DNA of 64,000 nucleotides from positions 1 through 64,000 of the IMG/VR virus record IMGVR_UViG_3300027996_002186; one strand, written 5' to 3'. The notes under the pieces are model-generated. The model did no database searches and was not told the origin of the DNA. It worked only from the letters and a program-made list of their open reading frames with translations. Position numbers and translations under genes: made by a program. Shown piece by piece: positions 1-8,839 of this stretch; within the stretch, counting starts at the first letter, position 1, and the number at the start of each line of letters is the position of its first letter. The DNA comes from a virus.

Positions 1-1
1 T

Positions 2-700
2 TATCCTGAATTTAGGTACACTGCAAAAGCTAACACAGTAGTATATAATTATGCTGACGGTGGAATGCCTGGCCCATTAGGTTGGAGAAATAACCTCAGA
101 CCTAATATGAGGCTTGGGTTTGGTGGCGGTGGTGGTTCACTACCAATTGAATTATTATCCTTTGGTGTTGAGTCTAACGATGCAAATGATGTGGTGGTTG
201 AATGGACTACAGCATCACAGAGCAACAATGACTACTTTACAGTTCAACGAAGTGTTGATGGATATGAGTGGGAGGAAGTAACTAAAATCACTGGTTGTGG
301 TAACTGTAATAGTCAGATAGATTACACATATTTAGACAGGAATCCATATACTGGCGTTTCATATTATAGATTGATGCAAACAGATTATGATGGAGTATTT
401 GAAATATTTGCACCACAGTCCGTTACTATCGCAAACAATCAAACAATAGGATTACATATTATACCTAATCCTGCAATAGATAACATCCAATTAGAGTTAG
501 TATATCCAGATCCATTACATCGAGACTATAATCATGATGTACGAATATACAATTCTGATGGAGTAGAAGTTTATAAGAAGTTTTATATGGGTGAGTTAGA
601 GGATTTTAACATTGATATTAAGAAACTTAAAACTGGATATTATATCATAAACACTAAAGGCGATCGAGTTAAAGGTACTGGAAAGTTTATAAAAGAATAG
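2..700 (+). CDS. Surface/adhesin-like protein with Bacteroidota C-terminal sorting (T9SS) domain, 5' partial
   Basis: The reading frame is open to the left edge, so the N-terminus is missing. After a Gly-rich linker (GFGGGGG) comes LPIELLSFGV, then an Ig-like module (VVVEWTTASQSNNDYFTVQRS, SYYRLMQTDYDG). The last 75 residues have the layout of Por-secretion C-terminal sorting domains: IPNPAIDNIQLEL, VRIYNSDGVEV and a GYYIINTKGDRVKGTGKFIKE-type end. In Bacteroidota this domain sends cargo through type IX secretion to the cell surface. Its presence in a phage suggests either a host-exported protein or a captured tail adhesin. The domain pattern is clear; the role is inference. Confidence 0.75.
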   Translation, partial: YPEFRYTAKANTVVYNYADGGMPGPLGWRNNLRPNMRLGFGGGGGSLPIELLSFGVESNDANDVVVEWTTASQSNNDYFTVQRSVDGYEWEEVTKITGCGNCNSQIDYTYLDRNPYTGVSYYRLMQTDYDGVFEIFAPQSVTIANNQTIGLHIIPNPAIDNIQLELVYPDPLHRDYNHDVRIYNSDGVEVYKKFYMGELEDFNIDIKKLKTGYYIINTKGDRVKGTGKFIKE

Positions 701-717
701 GACGGTATATAATAACT

Positions 718-948
718 TTATAAAGTTTTGATTATATTTGATTGTTTTAAAATTTCACTTATATCTTTTTGATTATACCAAATATATTCACTATTGGGAT
801 AACTAACACCGAAAAAGGGACCAGTACCTTCCTTATCCGTTCTTTTATATAATGGTAGGTTTTTCCCACTTTGTAATATCACTCCTTCTTTATCTTTGTG
901 AATAAATCTAATACCTATCCTCGGTCTCAATACTTCTATATTCATCAT
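718..948 (-). CDS. Hypothetical small protein
   Basis: About 76 residues starting MMNIEVLRPRIGIRFIHKDKEG. The frame extends further upstream, but the extra residues look like read-through of the intergenic region, so the MMNIEV start is preferred. It is the last gene of a minus-strand run (2607 to 718). No domain is recognised; it has a charged N-terminal half and an aromatic centre (FFGVSYPNSEYIWY). Confidence 0.55.
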   Translation of the reverse strand: MMNIEVLRPRIGIRFIHKDKEGVILQSGKNLPLYKRTDKEGTGPFFGVSYPNSEYIWYNQKDISEILKQSNIIKTL

Positions 949-961
949 TATATTTCTTTTA

Positions 962-1156
962 CTATATGAAAAGCCAACCCACAATATCCAGATTAGTATC
1001 ATTATCAATTTTTTCTTCTTTAAACTTCAAGAAGCTTTCTTTGTTTGCAAATTGAGCAACTGATTGGTTACCATTAGTTTTATTTTTAAAGTGAATATAA
1101 CCCACCATGCTATTCTTTTTAAGTTCTTCTACGTTTGGTATTTTTACTATCATCAT
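962..1156 (-). CDS. Hypothetical small protein
   Basis: 64 residues beginning MMIVKIPNVEELKKNSMVGYIHFKN and ending in DIVGWLFI. The start overlaps the stop of the upstream gene in an ATGA arrangement, which supports translational coupling. The middle (QSVAQFANKESFLKFKEEK) is amphipathic. No family is recognised. Confidence 0.55.
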   Translation of the reverse strand: MMIVKIPNVEELKKNSMVGYIHFKNKTNGNQSVAQFANKESFLKFKEEKIDNDTNLDIVGWLFI

Positions 1157-1326
1157 ATATTATTTTTATTTCGGAGAATTAATAGATTTTCCATTCTCAT
1201 TCGAAGTTCTATAATCTTATACTCATCTGTCTCAGATTCTATCATTTCTTCTACTATATCGATAGAAGAATCTATCATCATTGATGATAATGCTTCATCT
1301 ACTTCTTCATCTGTTAGTTGTTTCAT
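1153..1326 (-). CDS. Small acidic hypothetical protein (57 aa)
   Basis: Short frame starting MKQLTDEEVDEALSSMMIDSS and ending in RNKNNI. Its stop overlaps the next gene's start (ATGA at 1153-1156). Strongly acidic and probably helical. The coupling to the downstream gene and the coherent amphipathic sequence argue that it is real despite its size. Confidence 0.55.
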   Translation of the reverse strand: MKQLTDEEVDEALSSMMIDSSIDIVEEMIESETDEYKIIELRMRMENLLILRNKNNI

Positions 1327-1362
1327 ATTATTATATATTACTTAGTTCTGAAAGATGTTAAA

Positions 1363-2607
1363 TTACATTTCTCCTTTAAGTGTTTCTAATTGGTTACTGA
1401 CCTCAGTAAGTCTTAGATTTGAATCTTCGAATATACCATCAAAGTGTTCTTCTGATACTAAGGTTTGGTTCTTATCAACTCCAGTAGTGATAGTTTCGAT
1501 GTTATATTCTATTTCAGATAAGTTAGTCCATATCTTGTTTAGTGACTCTCCTAAATTTTCACCAATACTCGATATTTTATTTTCAACATCACTGAGGTCT
1601 AATATAGATACTTCATTTGATTGTTTAAGTTTCGACATACTTATACCCGATGTTATCATATACCTACCAAGTGATTTAGCGCTCGTGTTAGGTAAACTAG
1701 AATTCAATACATAAATATAAACTTTATAAGCTTGTTTAAGAGCTATTATATAATAATCACATAATTGATCTTCTTCCAACGTTCTATGATCAATTCCATT
1801 TTGACTAACTAATTTAATATTTCCTTTATCAGCACCATAATCAACAAATTTGATTTGATATGTATCTAGTCCATTTTCACCAATGACATCAGCTTTCTTA
1901 TTATCATCAGGTACCGTACCATTAAGAAGACCTCCTATAAAAGACTCAAATAAGAACCCAGCACTTGTAGCATTAAAATGATCTTTCATCTCTTGTAAGT
2001 ATTTCAATAGCATGATAGCTGATATCTTTTGTTGTATTACTTGTGTAGCATTTGAATTATTATATCCGCGGATGCCTAATGGGTTATTTAGTTTATTTAA
2101 CTTTTCTCTTAACCCAGTCAGCCCTGTTCTATTACTAAGTGGTTTAGAGAACCTTTTAATCTTTTTGATAACCTCCATATCAATCTTAACATTGACCCAA
2201 CCACTCGCCTCAGTATCGATTATATTAGAATATTCTGGTATAGATGGTGTCGGATCAGTTTCATCCTCCCAGTCTTTGTTTCTTACCCATGGATTACCCA
2301 ATTCATCAGTAACCACTTCTCCATCAAAGTTTCTCAATTGGTGATTTCCATTAAAATCAAATCCAACTAAAAATCCATTCTTGTCGATACCACCAATATA
2401 TTCATGTTCTCTATTTCTTCTTAATTTATCAGTGTTATAATTCCAGTCCTTATCAATAATTATCTCAATTAAGTTACCACCTCTTCTGATATTTACTATA
2501 TGTCCTTTCTTCTTAACTAATCTACCATCATTACCAATTATCTTATCAAGAACTTTTATACTTGTTCCTAATTCCTTTTTTTCGTTAAATCTTTTTAGGT
2601 GTTTCAT
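1363..2607 (-). CDS. Tagged protein with PD-(D/E)XK-like nuclease core
   Basis: Begins MKHLKRFNEKKELG, the recurrent N-terminal tag. I prefer this start over the ATG six bases upstream because the latter lies inside the TTAATATATA box. The N-terminal part (about 1-100) is a small beta-rich domain. The centre has FLFESFIGGLLNGTVP, then KADVIGENGLDTYQIKFVDY: the E / D-x(n)-Q-x-K order of a PD-(D/E)XK nuclease fold (Gln replacing the usual acidic residue). The C-terminal 80 residues look coiled-coil. Nuclease function is inferred from this motif only. It heads a minus-strand operon of four genes. Confidence 0.6.
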   Translation of the reverse strand: MKHLKRFNEKKELGTSIKVLDKIIGNDGRLVKKKGHIVNIRRGGNLIEIIIDKDWNYNTDKLRRNREHEYIGGIDKNGFLVGFDFNGNHQLRNFDGEVVTDELGNPWVRNKDWEDETDPTPSIPEYSNIIDTEASGWVNVKIDMEVIKKIKRFSKPLSNRTGLTGLREKLNKLNNPLGIRGYNNSNATQVIQQKISAIMLLKYLQEMKDHFNATSAGFLFESFIGGLLNGTVPDDNKKADVIGENGLDTYQIKFVDYGADKGNIKLVSQNGIDHRTLEEDQLCDYYIIALKQAYKVYIYVLNSSLPNTSAKSLGRYMITSGISMSKLKQSNEVSILDLSDVENKISSIGENLGESLNKIWTNLSEIEYNIETITTGVDKNQTLVSEEHFDGIFEDSNLRLTEVSNQLETLKGEM

Positions 2608-2673
2608 TGACATATATATTAAAAATAAATACTAGATTTGATATACACAATTTGGCGAAATCATCAGAAATAC

Positions 2674-2706
2674 AAAAAGGCCCTGAGTAAAACTCAGAAC
2701 CTTTTT
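2674..2706 (-). terminator. Rho-independent terminator after the cold-shock gene
   Basis: Stem AAAAAGG/CCTTTTT plus CTGAGT/ACTCAG around a short loop, with T runs on both strands. It lies about 25 bases after the cold-shock protein stop and before the promoter of the 2607 gene, so it can insulate the two minus-strand units. Confidence 0.8.
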
Positions 2707-2732
2707 AATTGATTTTTCTAATTGATTTTTAA

Positions 2733-2930
2733 TTAATCAACTAACCCAACATCAACAGCAGTCTTGCCTTTACGACCCTCACCTTCTGTGTATGTTACCT
2801 TATCAGATTCTCTTATCTCCACACCTTCTAATAGTCCTGTTATGTGTACGAAGATATCTTCGCCTGTTTCATCATTATTAATGAATCCGAATCCTTTCGA
2901 ATCATTGAAAAATTTTACTGTTCCTTGCAT
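2733..2930 (-). CDS. Cold-shock domain protein (CspA family)
   Basis: 65 residues with both RNA-binding motifs of the cold-shock OB fold: KGFGFI (RNP1, residues 12-17) and DIFVH (RNP2, 25-29). The start MQGTVKFFND and length match stand-alone CspA proteins. Such proteins bind single-stranded RNA or DNA and melt mRNA structure; a phage copy could favour translation of its own transcripts. It is monocistronic with its own terminator. Confidence 0.92.
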   Translation of the reverse strand: MQGTVKFFNDSKGFGFINNDETGEDIFVHITGLLEGVEIRESDKVTYTEGEGRKGKTAVDVGLVD

Positions 2931-3072
2931 TATTTATTTATTTATTTTATTCTTTACTCAAAATGAGCTTGTTATTTACATTATACGTTGTTATTATAAT
3001 TAGTTTAATAATTTATCATTTTTTTACGATACACAATTATAAAATTATAAATAAGTTTTTAATATATACTTT

Positions 3073-3483
3073 ATGAATCATATAAAATCATATAAAATAT
3101 TTGAATCCGAGTTGGGTTATGTTAGTAAACCAATCGATATAAAGTTCGATATAAAGACTGCTAAATTTGATTATAATAGAAATACAAAATATAGACATGG
3201 TATTGATAGGGTTATTAATGATGATGAAATAATTGAAATTGTCGAAAAGGGTATGGAAAAATTAACCATTGATTTGATGAATGATAATTTGGATATTGGT
3301 GATAGATTCGTGTTGAAAGGTGAGGGTTTTGATGGTGATATGTTAAATTTAGTTTGTCAGTTAAATCCTGGTGAGAATTTTTTCACATTGATGATCATAA
3401 CTGCTATGCGTAAAGAGGATTTCACAGGACATAGAAATCAATATATCTTGAATGTAGATACACAACAACATCATTACGAATAA
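3073..3483 (+). CDS. Tagged hypothetical protein
   Basis: 136 residues beginning MNHIKSYKIFESEL, with an I-F-E-S candidate processing site. TTAATATATA lies 4 nt before the ATG. The remainder (for example RHGIDRVINDDEIIEIVEKGMEKLTIDLM) looks like a compact alpha/beta domain, and FTGHRNQYILNVD near the end resembles the close of a ribonuclease/barnase-toxin-like domain, but this is only an impression. Its stop overlaps the lysozyme start by one base. Confidence 0.65.
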   Translation: MNHIKSYKIFESELGYVSKPIDIKFDIKTAKFDYNRNTKYRHGIDRVINDDEIIEIVEKGMEKLTIDLMNDNLDIGDRFVLKGEGFDGDMLNLVCQLNPGENFFTLMIITAMRKEDFTGHRNQYILNVDTQQHHYE

Positions 3484-4313
3484 TGAGATATTTAAATAAA
3501 TATAATATCTATAAAGGTGATTTCTTGTTAGAAAGTTTGAATGAGTCTATTGATGTAGGTTCTTTTACATCTAAAATAAAAAATTATCTAAGTAATTTGA
3601 ATAAGAATCAAATAAAAGAATACTATAAAAAATTCATTGAAAAGGTATCAAAACTACCAAAAACAACAAAAAAGGCTATTTTAATAGGAGTTATACCAAT
3701 ATTTGCGTTAAATCTTAGTTCTGCTGACTTAGAACAATCAAGTGATCCAGTTGTTATAGAGGTTGTTAGTGAAGTAGAAACTTTAGAAGTGCAAGAACCA
3801 GTAGAAGAAATTGTAGAAGATAATTTCAAAAAAGGTTATGATTTTGTTTTAACACAAAACGGGTGGGATTCTATACGAGATGAAGAGAAATTAAGATTAT
3901 ATCCGTATGATATAGGTGATGGTAAAATAACAGTTGGATGGGGACATGCCGAAGATATCACTACATCTAAATATAAGATAGGTAATAAGATAAGTAAAGA
4001 GGAAGCTCAGAAATTATTAAAAGATGATTTGACATTAGCTGCTGATGCTGTTAGGCAAGTTTTCGTGGAGTGGAAAGAGAAGGATATAGATGTTGAAATA
4101 ACACAAGATATGTTTGATGCTTTAGTTTCAATAACATTTAACATTGGTGTTGGTGGTATGAGAAATTCGGACTTTATACAAGACTTAAAGAAAGGAGATT
4201 ATAAAGCTTGTGCTAATAGTATGAGAATACATAAGAGTAATCTATTTGAGAAGTTCCCTGGGTTAGAAACAAGACGAGGTAGAGAAGCTGATATTTACTT
4301 GAAAAATTATTAA
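3483..4313 (+). CDS. Tagged GH24 (T4-type) lysozyme with membrane segment
   Basis: The N-terminus MRYLNKYNIYKGDFLLESLNES carries a variant tag with L-L-E-S and L-N-E-S sites. It is followed by a helical region, one hydrophobic segment (KKAILIGVIPIFALNLS, about 65-81) and a Val/Glu-rich linker. The C-terminal 155 residues are a GH24 muramidase: Glu in DEEKLRLYPYD, Asp-Gly in IGDGKITVGWGH, and the late motifs DALVSITFNIGVGG and GLETRRGREADIYL. It hydrolyses peptidoglycan beta-1,4 bonds. The membrane segment and tag make it more than a simple endolysin: it may be packaged and act from the cytoplasm, or be exported before lysis. Confidence 0.85.
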   Translation: MRYLNKYNIYKGDFLLESLNESIDVGSFTSKIKNYLSNLNKNQIKEYYKKFIEKVSKLPKTTKKAILIGVIPIFALNLSSADLEQSSDPVVIEVVSEVETLEVQEPVEEIVEDNFKKGYDFVLTQNGWDSIRDEEKLRLYPYDIGDGKITVGWGHAEDITTSKYKIGNKISKEEAQKLLKDDLTLAADAVRQVFVEWKEKDIDVEITQDMFDALVSITFNIGVGGMRNSDFIQDLKKGDYKACANSMRIHKSNLFEKFPGLETRRGREADIYLKNY

Positions 4314-4333
4314 ATAAAAAAATAAATAATATC

Positions 4334-4615
4334 ATGAAGACGGAAGAAGAATTATCAAAAGAAAGTCAACCACAATATTTCACTTGGTTGTGGAGGAATA
4401 AAAAAACAGAGATATTACTTACCTTTGTTGGTATTGTATCATGTATTTTAACTACACCGATAATACTAGATCCTATGAACGAAAACCCAATTATTGTAAT
4501 GATTTTAGCTTTTATTGCAATATATGGATTTACTGTTGGTATGGCATTACAACCATACACAATATATAAAAAATTAGTTAAGATGAATTATTGGTCACGT
4601 AATTCTCCTTATTAG
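4334..4615 (+). CDS. Small two-helix membrane protein
   Basis: 93 residues with two hydrophobic helices (ILLTFVGIVSCILTTPIIL and IIVMILAFIAIYGFTVGMAL) and short charged ends. It follows the lysozyme by 20 bases in the same direction, so a holin role is possible. That is context only; no holin family is recognised. Confidence 0.6.
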   Translation: MKTEEELSKESQPQYFTWLWRNKKTEILLTFVGIVSCILTTPIILDPMNENPIIVMILAFIAIYGFTVGMALQPYTIYKKLVKMNYWSRNSPY

Positions 4616-4633
4616 AAATAATATATAGAAAGT

Positions 4634-4930
4634 ATGAAATACTTAAAGACATTTGAAAATTATGGAATAGTAGAATCTGTTTCTTTCAATAGAAAGGATA
4701 AGGCTAGAATACTAACATTAAATGATAGAGCTACTGATGAGGATCACTTAATTAGACTAGCTGTTAATATGGCGAACGCTATTGGTAGAAATGTTGAAAA
4801 AGGAAGTGAGAACGAATATATCTCTGGTAAGAAAGCCTTTCAAAGAGGATTAGCAGCAGAAGATGAGAACTTCCACGAGGTAGCTCAGATATTTTTTGAT
4901 AGAGCAAAAGAATTGGGATTCGAAGAATAA
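4634..4930 (+). CDS. Tagged small hypothetical protein
   Basis: 98 residues beginning MKYLKTFENYGIVES, with I-V-E-S as candidate processing site. The rest is mostly helical and charged (DEDHLIRLAVNMANAIGRNVEK, AAEDENFHEVAQIFFDRAKELG). It ends next to the converging tail-fibre block. No family recognised. Confidence 0.65.
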   Translation: MKYLKTFENYGIVESVSFNRKDKARILTLNDRATDEDHLIRLAVNMANAIGRNVEKGSENEYISGKKAFQRGLAAEDENFHEVAQIFFDRAKELGFEE

Positions 4931-6316
4931 TCATATAAATCTATACTTTTGAGAATTATAATTTTTCTCGAATTGTTCTTGTGATAATTCCACACCCCCA
5001 TGAATTGTCATTCCTAAAGTCTTTCCATTTAGAAAGTTTCCGACAGCAGACCTATCACACCCAATATTGAATCCATTTGTAACGCTACTAGTCAATGTAG
5101 TTATAGTTATAGTATCTTCTAATACACCATTAATGTATAATTTAGCGTTTCCATTTTCAACCGCTGAACATCCTATGTGATACCACGTATTTATTACAGG
5201 CGTAGTTGTAGCCGTCAAATTATCATTCACCGAAGCGTTTATTACAGTCGCTCTTAGTAAGTTTGGATTACCCGCATTAATCCTGATTAAAAAGTTTCTA
5301 TTGTTAGCATTATCATTATATTCAGACCGATACTCGCCTAAAAATGCGTTTATATAGATCCATTGCTCAAAACTAAAGGTAGATCCTATATCAGCAACAG
5401 GTAGAATCGGAAAACTTACATATTCGTCCGTGCCATCCATATCCAAAACCCCATCGGTTATGGTTAAACCATTTCGAAGCTCTCCTATCATTGTTGGATC
5501 TACTATATTCTTTATCAGATTACTTCCCCACTTATTAGTAAGTTGATTCGACTTCGTAATTATTTGACTTGACGTGTACACACCTTCTGCTACGAACATT
5601 TCCCCGTAAAATATATTGCCTGATCCCGTTAATGTCGATTGACCGTGACCTAAATAAGTAGCGCCTAAAGTCGCTAAAATAGCAGTTGCAGATGCGTTTA
5701 TTGGTTTAGTTCCATAAGACACACCATCAACAAATAATTCCATTAACTTATTTGATATTGATATTTTCAATGCGTAAATGTGTAAACTATCTATACTTTG
5801 GTCGGGTATTGTCCAAGTCGAAACTTCTTGCGTAGCCGTTCCTTGCCATTTATTAACACTCCTAAAAGTTGTTGATGTCGTGTGATTAATTGTTATTCCG
5901 TTAACTAATGGATTGATTGAAGTTGGCATTGAAAATATATTTCCATTGCTATAATCGAATGTGGAATACATTATAAGTAACTCCAAAATACCATCTGCAC
6001 TATATGAAGATGTTTGCACACCATTAGATGAGGTAACATCGTACCCGACACTTAAATTTCGATTGCTATAGTTCTCGTAAAATATAAACTCTTCGCCTAC
6101 TGCCGAGGTTCCCGTATAGCCATTTCCACTTTGGTCGGGAACTACCAATATATTATCGAGATTATTTAATCCCGTTATCTTAGAAAAATCCCAATGGAGT
6201 TTAATATTTGAATCAACTACATCTGGATAATTGGTTACCACAGATAGTTTATTACCCGTATCAGATTGAAACGTTCCTGAACTTGTTATTGCTGATTTAA
6301 ATCCTCCTGTGCTCAT
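4931..6316 (-). CDS. Tail-fibre/adhesin-like protein with two LamG-type lectin domains
   Basis: 461 residues with two concanavalin/LamG-like jelly-roll units. The first spans roughly 30-250 (IKLHWDFSKITG, TSTTFRSVNKWQG, HIYALKISISNKLMELFVDG). The second spans about 270-461 (LDMDGTDEYVSFP, FSFEQWIYINAF, NTWYHIGCSAVENGNAKLYINGVLEDT). It ends NYNSQKYRFI, a tail shared with the next two lectin genes. LamG domains bind glycans, so a receptor-binding role is likely. Its start overlaps the upstream gene (ATGA). Confidence 0.75.
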   Translation of the reverse strand: MSTGGFKSAITSSGTFQSDTGNKLSVVTNYPDVVDSNIKLHWDFSKITGLNNLDNILVVPDQSGNGYTGTSAVGEEFIFYENYSNRNLSVGYDVTSSNGVQTSSYSADGILELLIMYSTFDYSNGNIFSMPTSINPLVNGITINHTTSTTFRSVNKWQGTATQEVSTWTIPDQSIDSLHIYALKISISNKLMELFVDGVSYGTKPINASATAILATLGATYLGHGQSTLTGSGNIFYGEMFVAEGVYTSSQIITKSNQLTNKWGSNLIKNIVDPTMIGELRNGLTITDGVLDMDGTDEYVSFPILPVADIGSTFSFEQWIYINAFLGEYRSEYNDNANNRNFLIRINAGNPNLLRATVINASVNDNLTATTTPVINTWYHIGCSAVENGNAKLYINGVLEDTITITTLTSSVTNGFNIGCDRSAVGNFLNGKTLGMTIHGGVELSQEQFEKNYNSQKYRFI

Positions 6317-7044
6317 AAGTATCTATGTTTTTGTACTTCGTAATTATATAGTATCTGTTCGGGAGTTAATACTGCACTATGTATAGTTGTTAGACCGAGA
6401 GTTCCTTGAAGTGTATATTGATTAAAGGCATTTAGTTGCAACCTACCTAATACCCATATATTATTTACTAAATCCGTACCGTACTGCGTTATGGGATTAA
6501 TTGAATCGCTAACATCAGCAACCTTAACCCCATTAATAAACATTTCAGCATCCAATACATCTGAGGGTGCAGTATAAACTATGTTCATCCAATCTCCTTG
6601 ATTATAAGGAACTGTTGCGGGAATAGACCCATTACCCGAACCACCTTTTATTAACTGATTAAGGCAATTAACCGACACTTCATTTGATGCTGCTTGTCCA
6701 CTATTTCGACCCATACTTATTACCACAGCACCGCTTGAGCGACTTATGATATATGAACTAAAGATATTTCTTTCTTCTTGAACCCAAGTGGAAAGTGTAT
6801 AAGGTCTATCTGCTGCTCCTAAAGTTATTTGTGCTAATGGACTACTCGCTACATTCACTTGGTCATCGACACCATCAAAAACTATACCTTTGTCAGAGAA
6901 TGTTGTACCATTTTCTAAAAGGAGTTCTCTATGCTCAACAACATCTCTTATAGTAGTAGCGTCTTTACGCATAATTAAATTAGCACCATCAAAAGAGTAC
7001 CTTAGATTGTCCTTTACTATTGATTTACGTGCGAAGTGTCCCAT
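6313..7044 (-). CDS. LamG-type lectin/tail-fibre protein
   Basis: 243 residues forming one LamG-like unit: IVFDGVDDQVNVASSPLAQI, YTLSTWVQEERN, DWMNIVYTAPSDVLDAEMFINGVKVAD, and the conserved end NYEVQKHRYL. Paralogous to the lectin units on either side. It is translationally coupled to the 461-residue protein downstream and probably belongs to a multi-protein fibre. Confidence 0.72.
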   Translation of the reverse strand: MGHFARKSIVKDNLRYSFDGANLIMRKDATTIRDVVEHRELLLENGTTFSDKGIVFDGVDDQVNVASSPLAQITLGAADRPYTLSTWVQEERNIFSSYIISRSSGAVVISMGRNSGQAASNEVSVNCLNQLIKGGSGNGSIPATVPYNQGDWMNIVYTAPSDVLDAEMFINGVKVADVSDSINPITQYGTDLVNNIWVLGRLQLNAFNQYTLQGTLGLTTIHSAVLTPEQILYNYEVQKHRYL

Positions 7045-7045
7045 C

Positions 7046-7306
7046 TTATCCTTCTATAAGCCCTATTGGTAATGTCCATTCTACCGTTGCCATTACTGCT
7101 AATATCTCTTCGTGAGTGTATGTAGGTATGGTTGGTGTAATTACTGATACACTACTTGGTATATCTCCCTCCCATTTTAATACAAATTCTGTTTCATCAA
7201 TATTCTTACGAACTGTATCAGCAGATGTCTGTTGGACTTGTGAATAATCTACGTTATTTAATTCAGCTATCGGTGCTATTGCGTATGTCTTATTATTGTG
7301 TGCCAT
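7046..7306 (-). CDS. Small tail-fibre-associated protein
   Basis: 86 residues (NKTYAIAPIAELNNVDYSQV, DTVRKNIDETEFVLKWEGDIP, THEEILAVMATVEW). It sits between two lectin genes with 1-8 base gaps. It reads as a small beta-rich structural or assembly protein. No family recognised; the role is inferred from context. Confidence 0.6.
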   Translation of the reverse strand: MAHNNKTYAIAPIAELNNVDYSQVQQTSADTVRKNIDETEFVLKWEGDIPSSVSVITPTIPTYTHEEILAVMATVEWTLPIGLIEG

Positions 7307-7314
7307 AACTTTCT

Positions 7315-8034
7315 TTAATTTATATATCTTGATTTTTGTGCTTCGTAATTATCTAGTGCTTCTGCTTGGGTTAATTCTTTGTTGTAGATAACTAACTTTT
7401 TAAGACTTCCTTCTAAATAATTTGCAGACTCGTTAAATCTTCTACCGATTACAAATCTAGCATTTGCACCAATCGCTATTGGAGAAGCACTTAAAGTATC
7501 ATAGAATGTGACTAAAGTATCTTCAACGCCATCAGTATAAATGTGTATGCCCGAAACTAAACTACTACCATCATAAGTAACTACGTGGTGGTGTATTCCA
7601 TCGTTATACGTGTTTGTTGTTCTTACTGCAACCCCATTAGTAGTCGGTGTATTAACTAAACTGAAACCTAAAGCACCTAAAGGGGTATTTCGATATAACA
7701 CTCCCCAACCTCTGTATGAATTATCAGTTCCTTGTCTGCCACATACCCAATCAAATACCGAACCCGTAGATTTATCTATCCAAAATTCAATAGTAAATGA
7801 ATCAGTCCTCTCGAACTTGGCAAAGTCTTCATCAGCAAAATCAATCCATTGGTCAACACCATCAAGTTCCATTCCATCATCAACTACTGTAATTCCGTTT
7901 TGAAAAGTTCCATCATTACGAGCCACTAAGTCACGAATGGTACTGCCTGAATTCGGATAAGATACTTTATTGTCAGCATCTATAAGTAACCCAGAATTTG
8001 TTACTATTGGTATTTTATGATAGTGTACTCCCAT
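7315..8034 (-). CDS. LamG-type lectin/tail-fibre protein
   Basis: 239 residues, one LamG-like unit: GMELDGVDQWIDFADEDFAK, FTIEFWIDKSTGSVFDWVCG, IHHHVVTYDGSSLVSGIHIYTDG and GRRFNESANYLEGSLKKLVIYN, closing with NYEAQKSRYIN. Clearly paralogous to the 243-residue lectin. Part of the fibre operon 8726 to 4931. Confidence 0.75.
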   Translation of the reverse strand: MGVHYHKIPIVTNSGLLIDADNKVSYPNSGSTIRDLVARNDGTFQNGITVVDDGMELDGVDQWIDFADEDFAKFERTDSFTIEFWIDKSTGSVFDWVCGRQGTDNSYRGWGVLYRNTPLGALGFSLVNTPTTNGVAVRTTNTYNDGIHHHVVTYDGSSLVSGIHIYTDGVEDTLVTFYDTLSASPIAIGANARFVIGRRFNESANYLEGSLKKLVIYNKELTQAEALDNYEAQKSRYIN

Positions 8035-8048
8035 AATTATGATATTTT

Positions 8049-8726
8049 TTATACTATTGTTGTGTTAAATACACTTGTTACTATCCACGCAGCTACTGTT
8101 GCCTCATATATTAGTTCTACTGAATCTCCTATATCGTTAAATGTTATAGTTGTATATCCTAAAAGGCTTGTGGGTGTTAGTGTTACTTTATCAGTAGGAT
8201 CACCTTCAGTAGTATATAATATTGTTATTCTCTGACCTTCAATACCATTTGGTAAGTCTAAAAAATCTGATGTGGTTGTGGTTGTTATTTTAGTAATACT
8301 TTTTGTAACATCTATACTTGCTGTAGTTCCTGTTGATGTTATGGTATAACTATTTAGATTTACGTCTATTGTGTTTGTGCTTAAAGTAGTATCTCCCGTC
8401 ACATCATTATAGTTTAACTCTAAAGGAACACCACTCGTTTGAAATGGATTTCCCATTTGAATTAACCAATCGGCATCCGCATACATAATATCATTACCAC
8501 TTACATCGGCTACTCCAAATAGTTGACCATCTTTATCGTCAGTGATTGTGAATAGACCTCCCGTAGTTCCATCAAAAGTAATGTTAGAAGCAGCAACTCC
8601 TGCTGTTGCTGATTGAACAATTTTAATAGCGTCAGATTCCAATGCCGCAGTTGATATAAACTTTAAATCACCATCTAGTTTTATATCACCATCTAGTATT
8701 TCCGCATTTCCGTATATTTTTGCCAT
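8049..8726 (-). CDS. Tail-fibre-like repeat protein, head of lectin operon
   Basis: 225 residues starting MAKIYGNAEILDGDIKLDGD, rich in Thr/Ser/Ile beta-strand repeats (SYTITSTGTTASIDVTKSITKITTT), with FTITDDKDGQLFGVADVSGNDI like many phage fibre shafts. It is the first gene of the five-gene minus-strand fibre block. A class II AT box (TTAATATATA, minus strand) lies in the 110-base gap upstream. Confidence 0.65.
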   Translation of the reverse strand: MAKIYGNAEILDGDIKLDGDLKFISTAALESDAIKIVQSATAGVAASNITFDGTTGGLFTITDDKDGQLFGVADVSGNDIMYADADWLIQMGNPFQTSGVPLELNYNDVTGDTTLSTNTIDVNLNSYTITSTGTTASIDVTKSITKITTTTTSDFLDLPNGIEGQRITILYTTEGDPTDKVTLTPTSLLGYTTITFNDIGDSVELIYEATVAAWIVTSVFNTTIV

Positions 8727-8839
8727 ATCCCGTTATTTATTTTACAATCGACTTAAAATATATAATTGTAATATAGTATATATTAATTTTTTAATAAAAA
8801 ATAGTTTGTGTTTCTAAATAATACGAAAAATAAATAAAA

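Noticed and set aside
3073-3120. The recurrent leader peptide as a secretion signal
   Set aside because: The leader is short, charged and lacks a hydrophobic core; real signal peptides in the window (for example 27886, 37887) look quite different.
5000-8700. The whole window as a bacterial chromosome segment with a prophage
   Set aside because: No ribosomal, metabolic or integrase context; tagged genes run through the whole region up to the baseplate block, which fits one phage genome.
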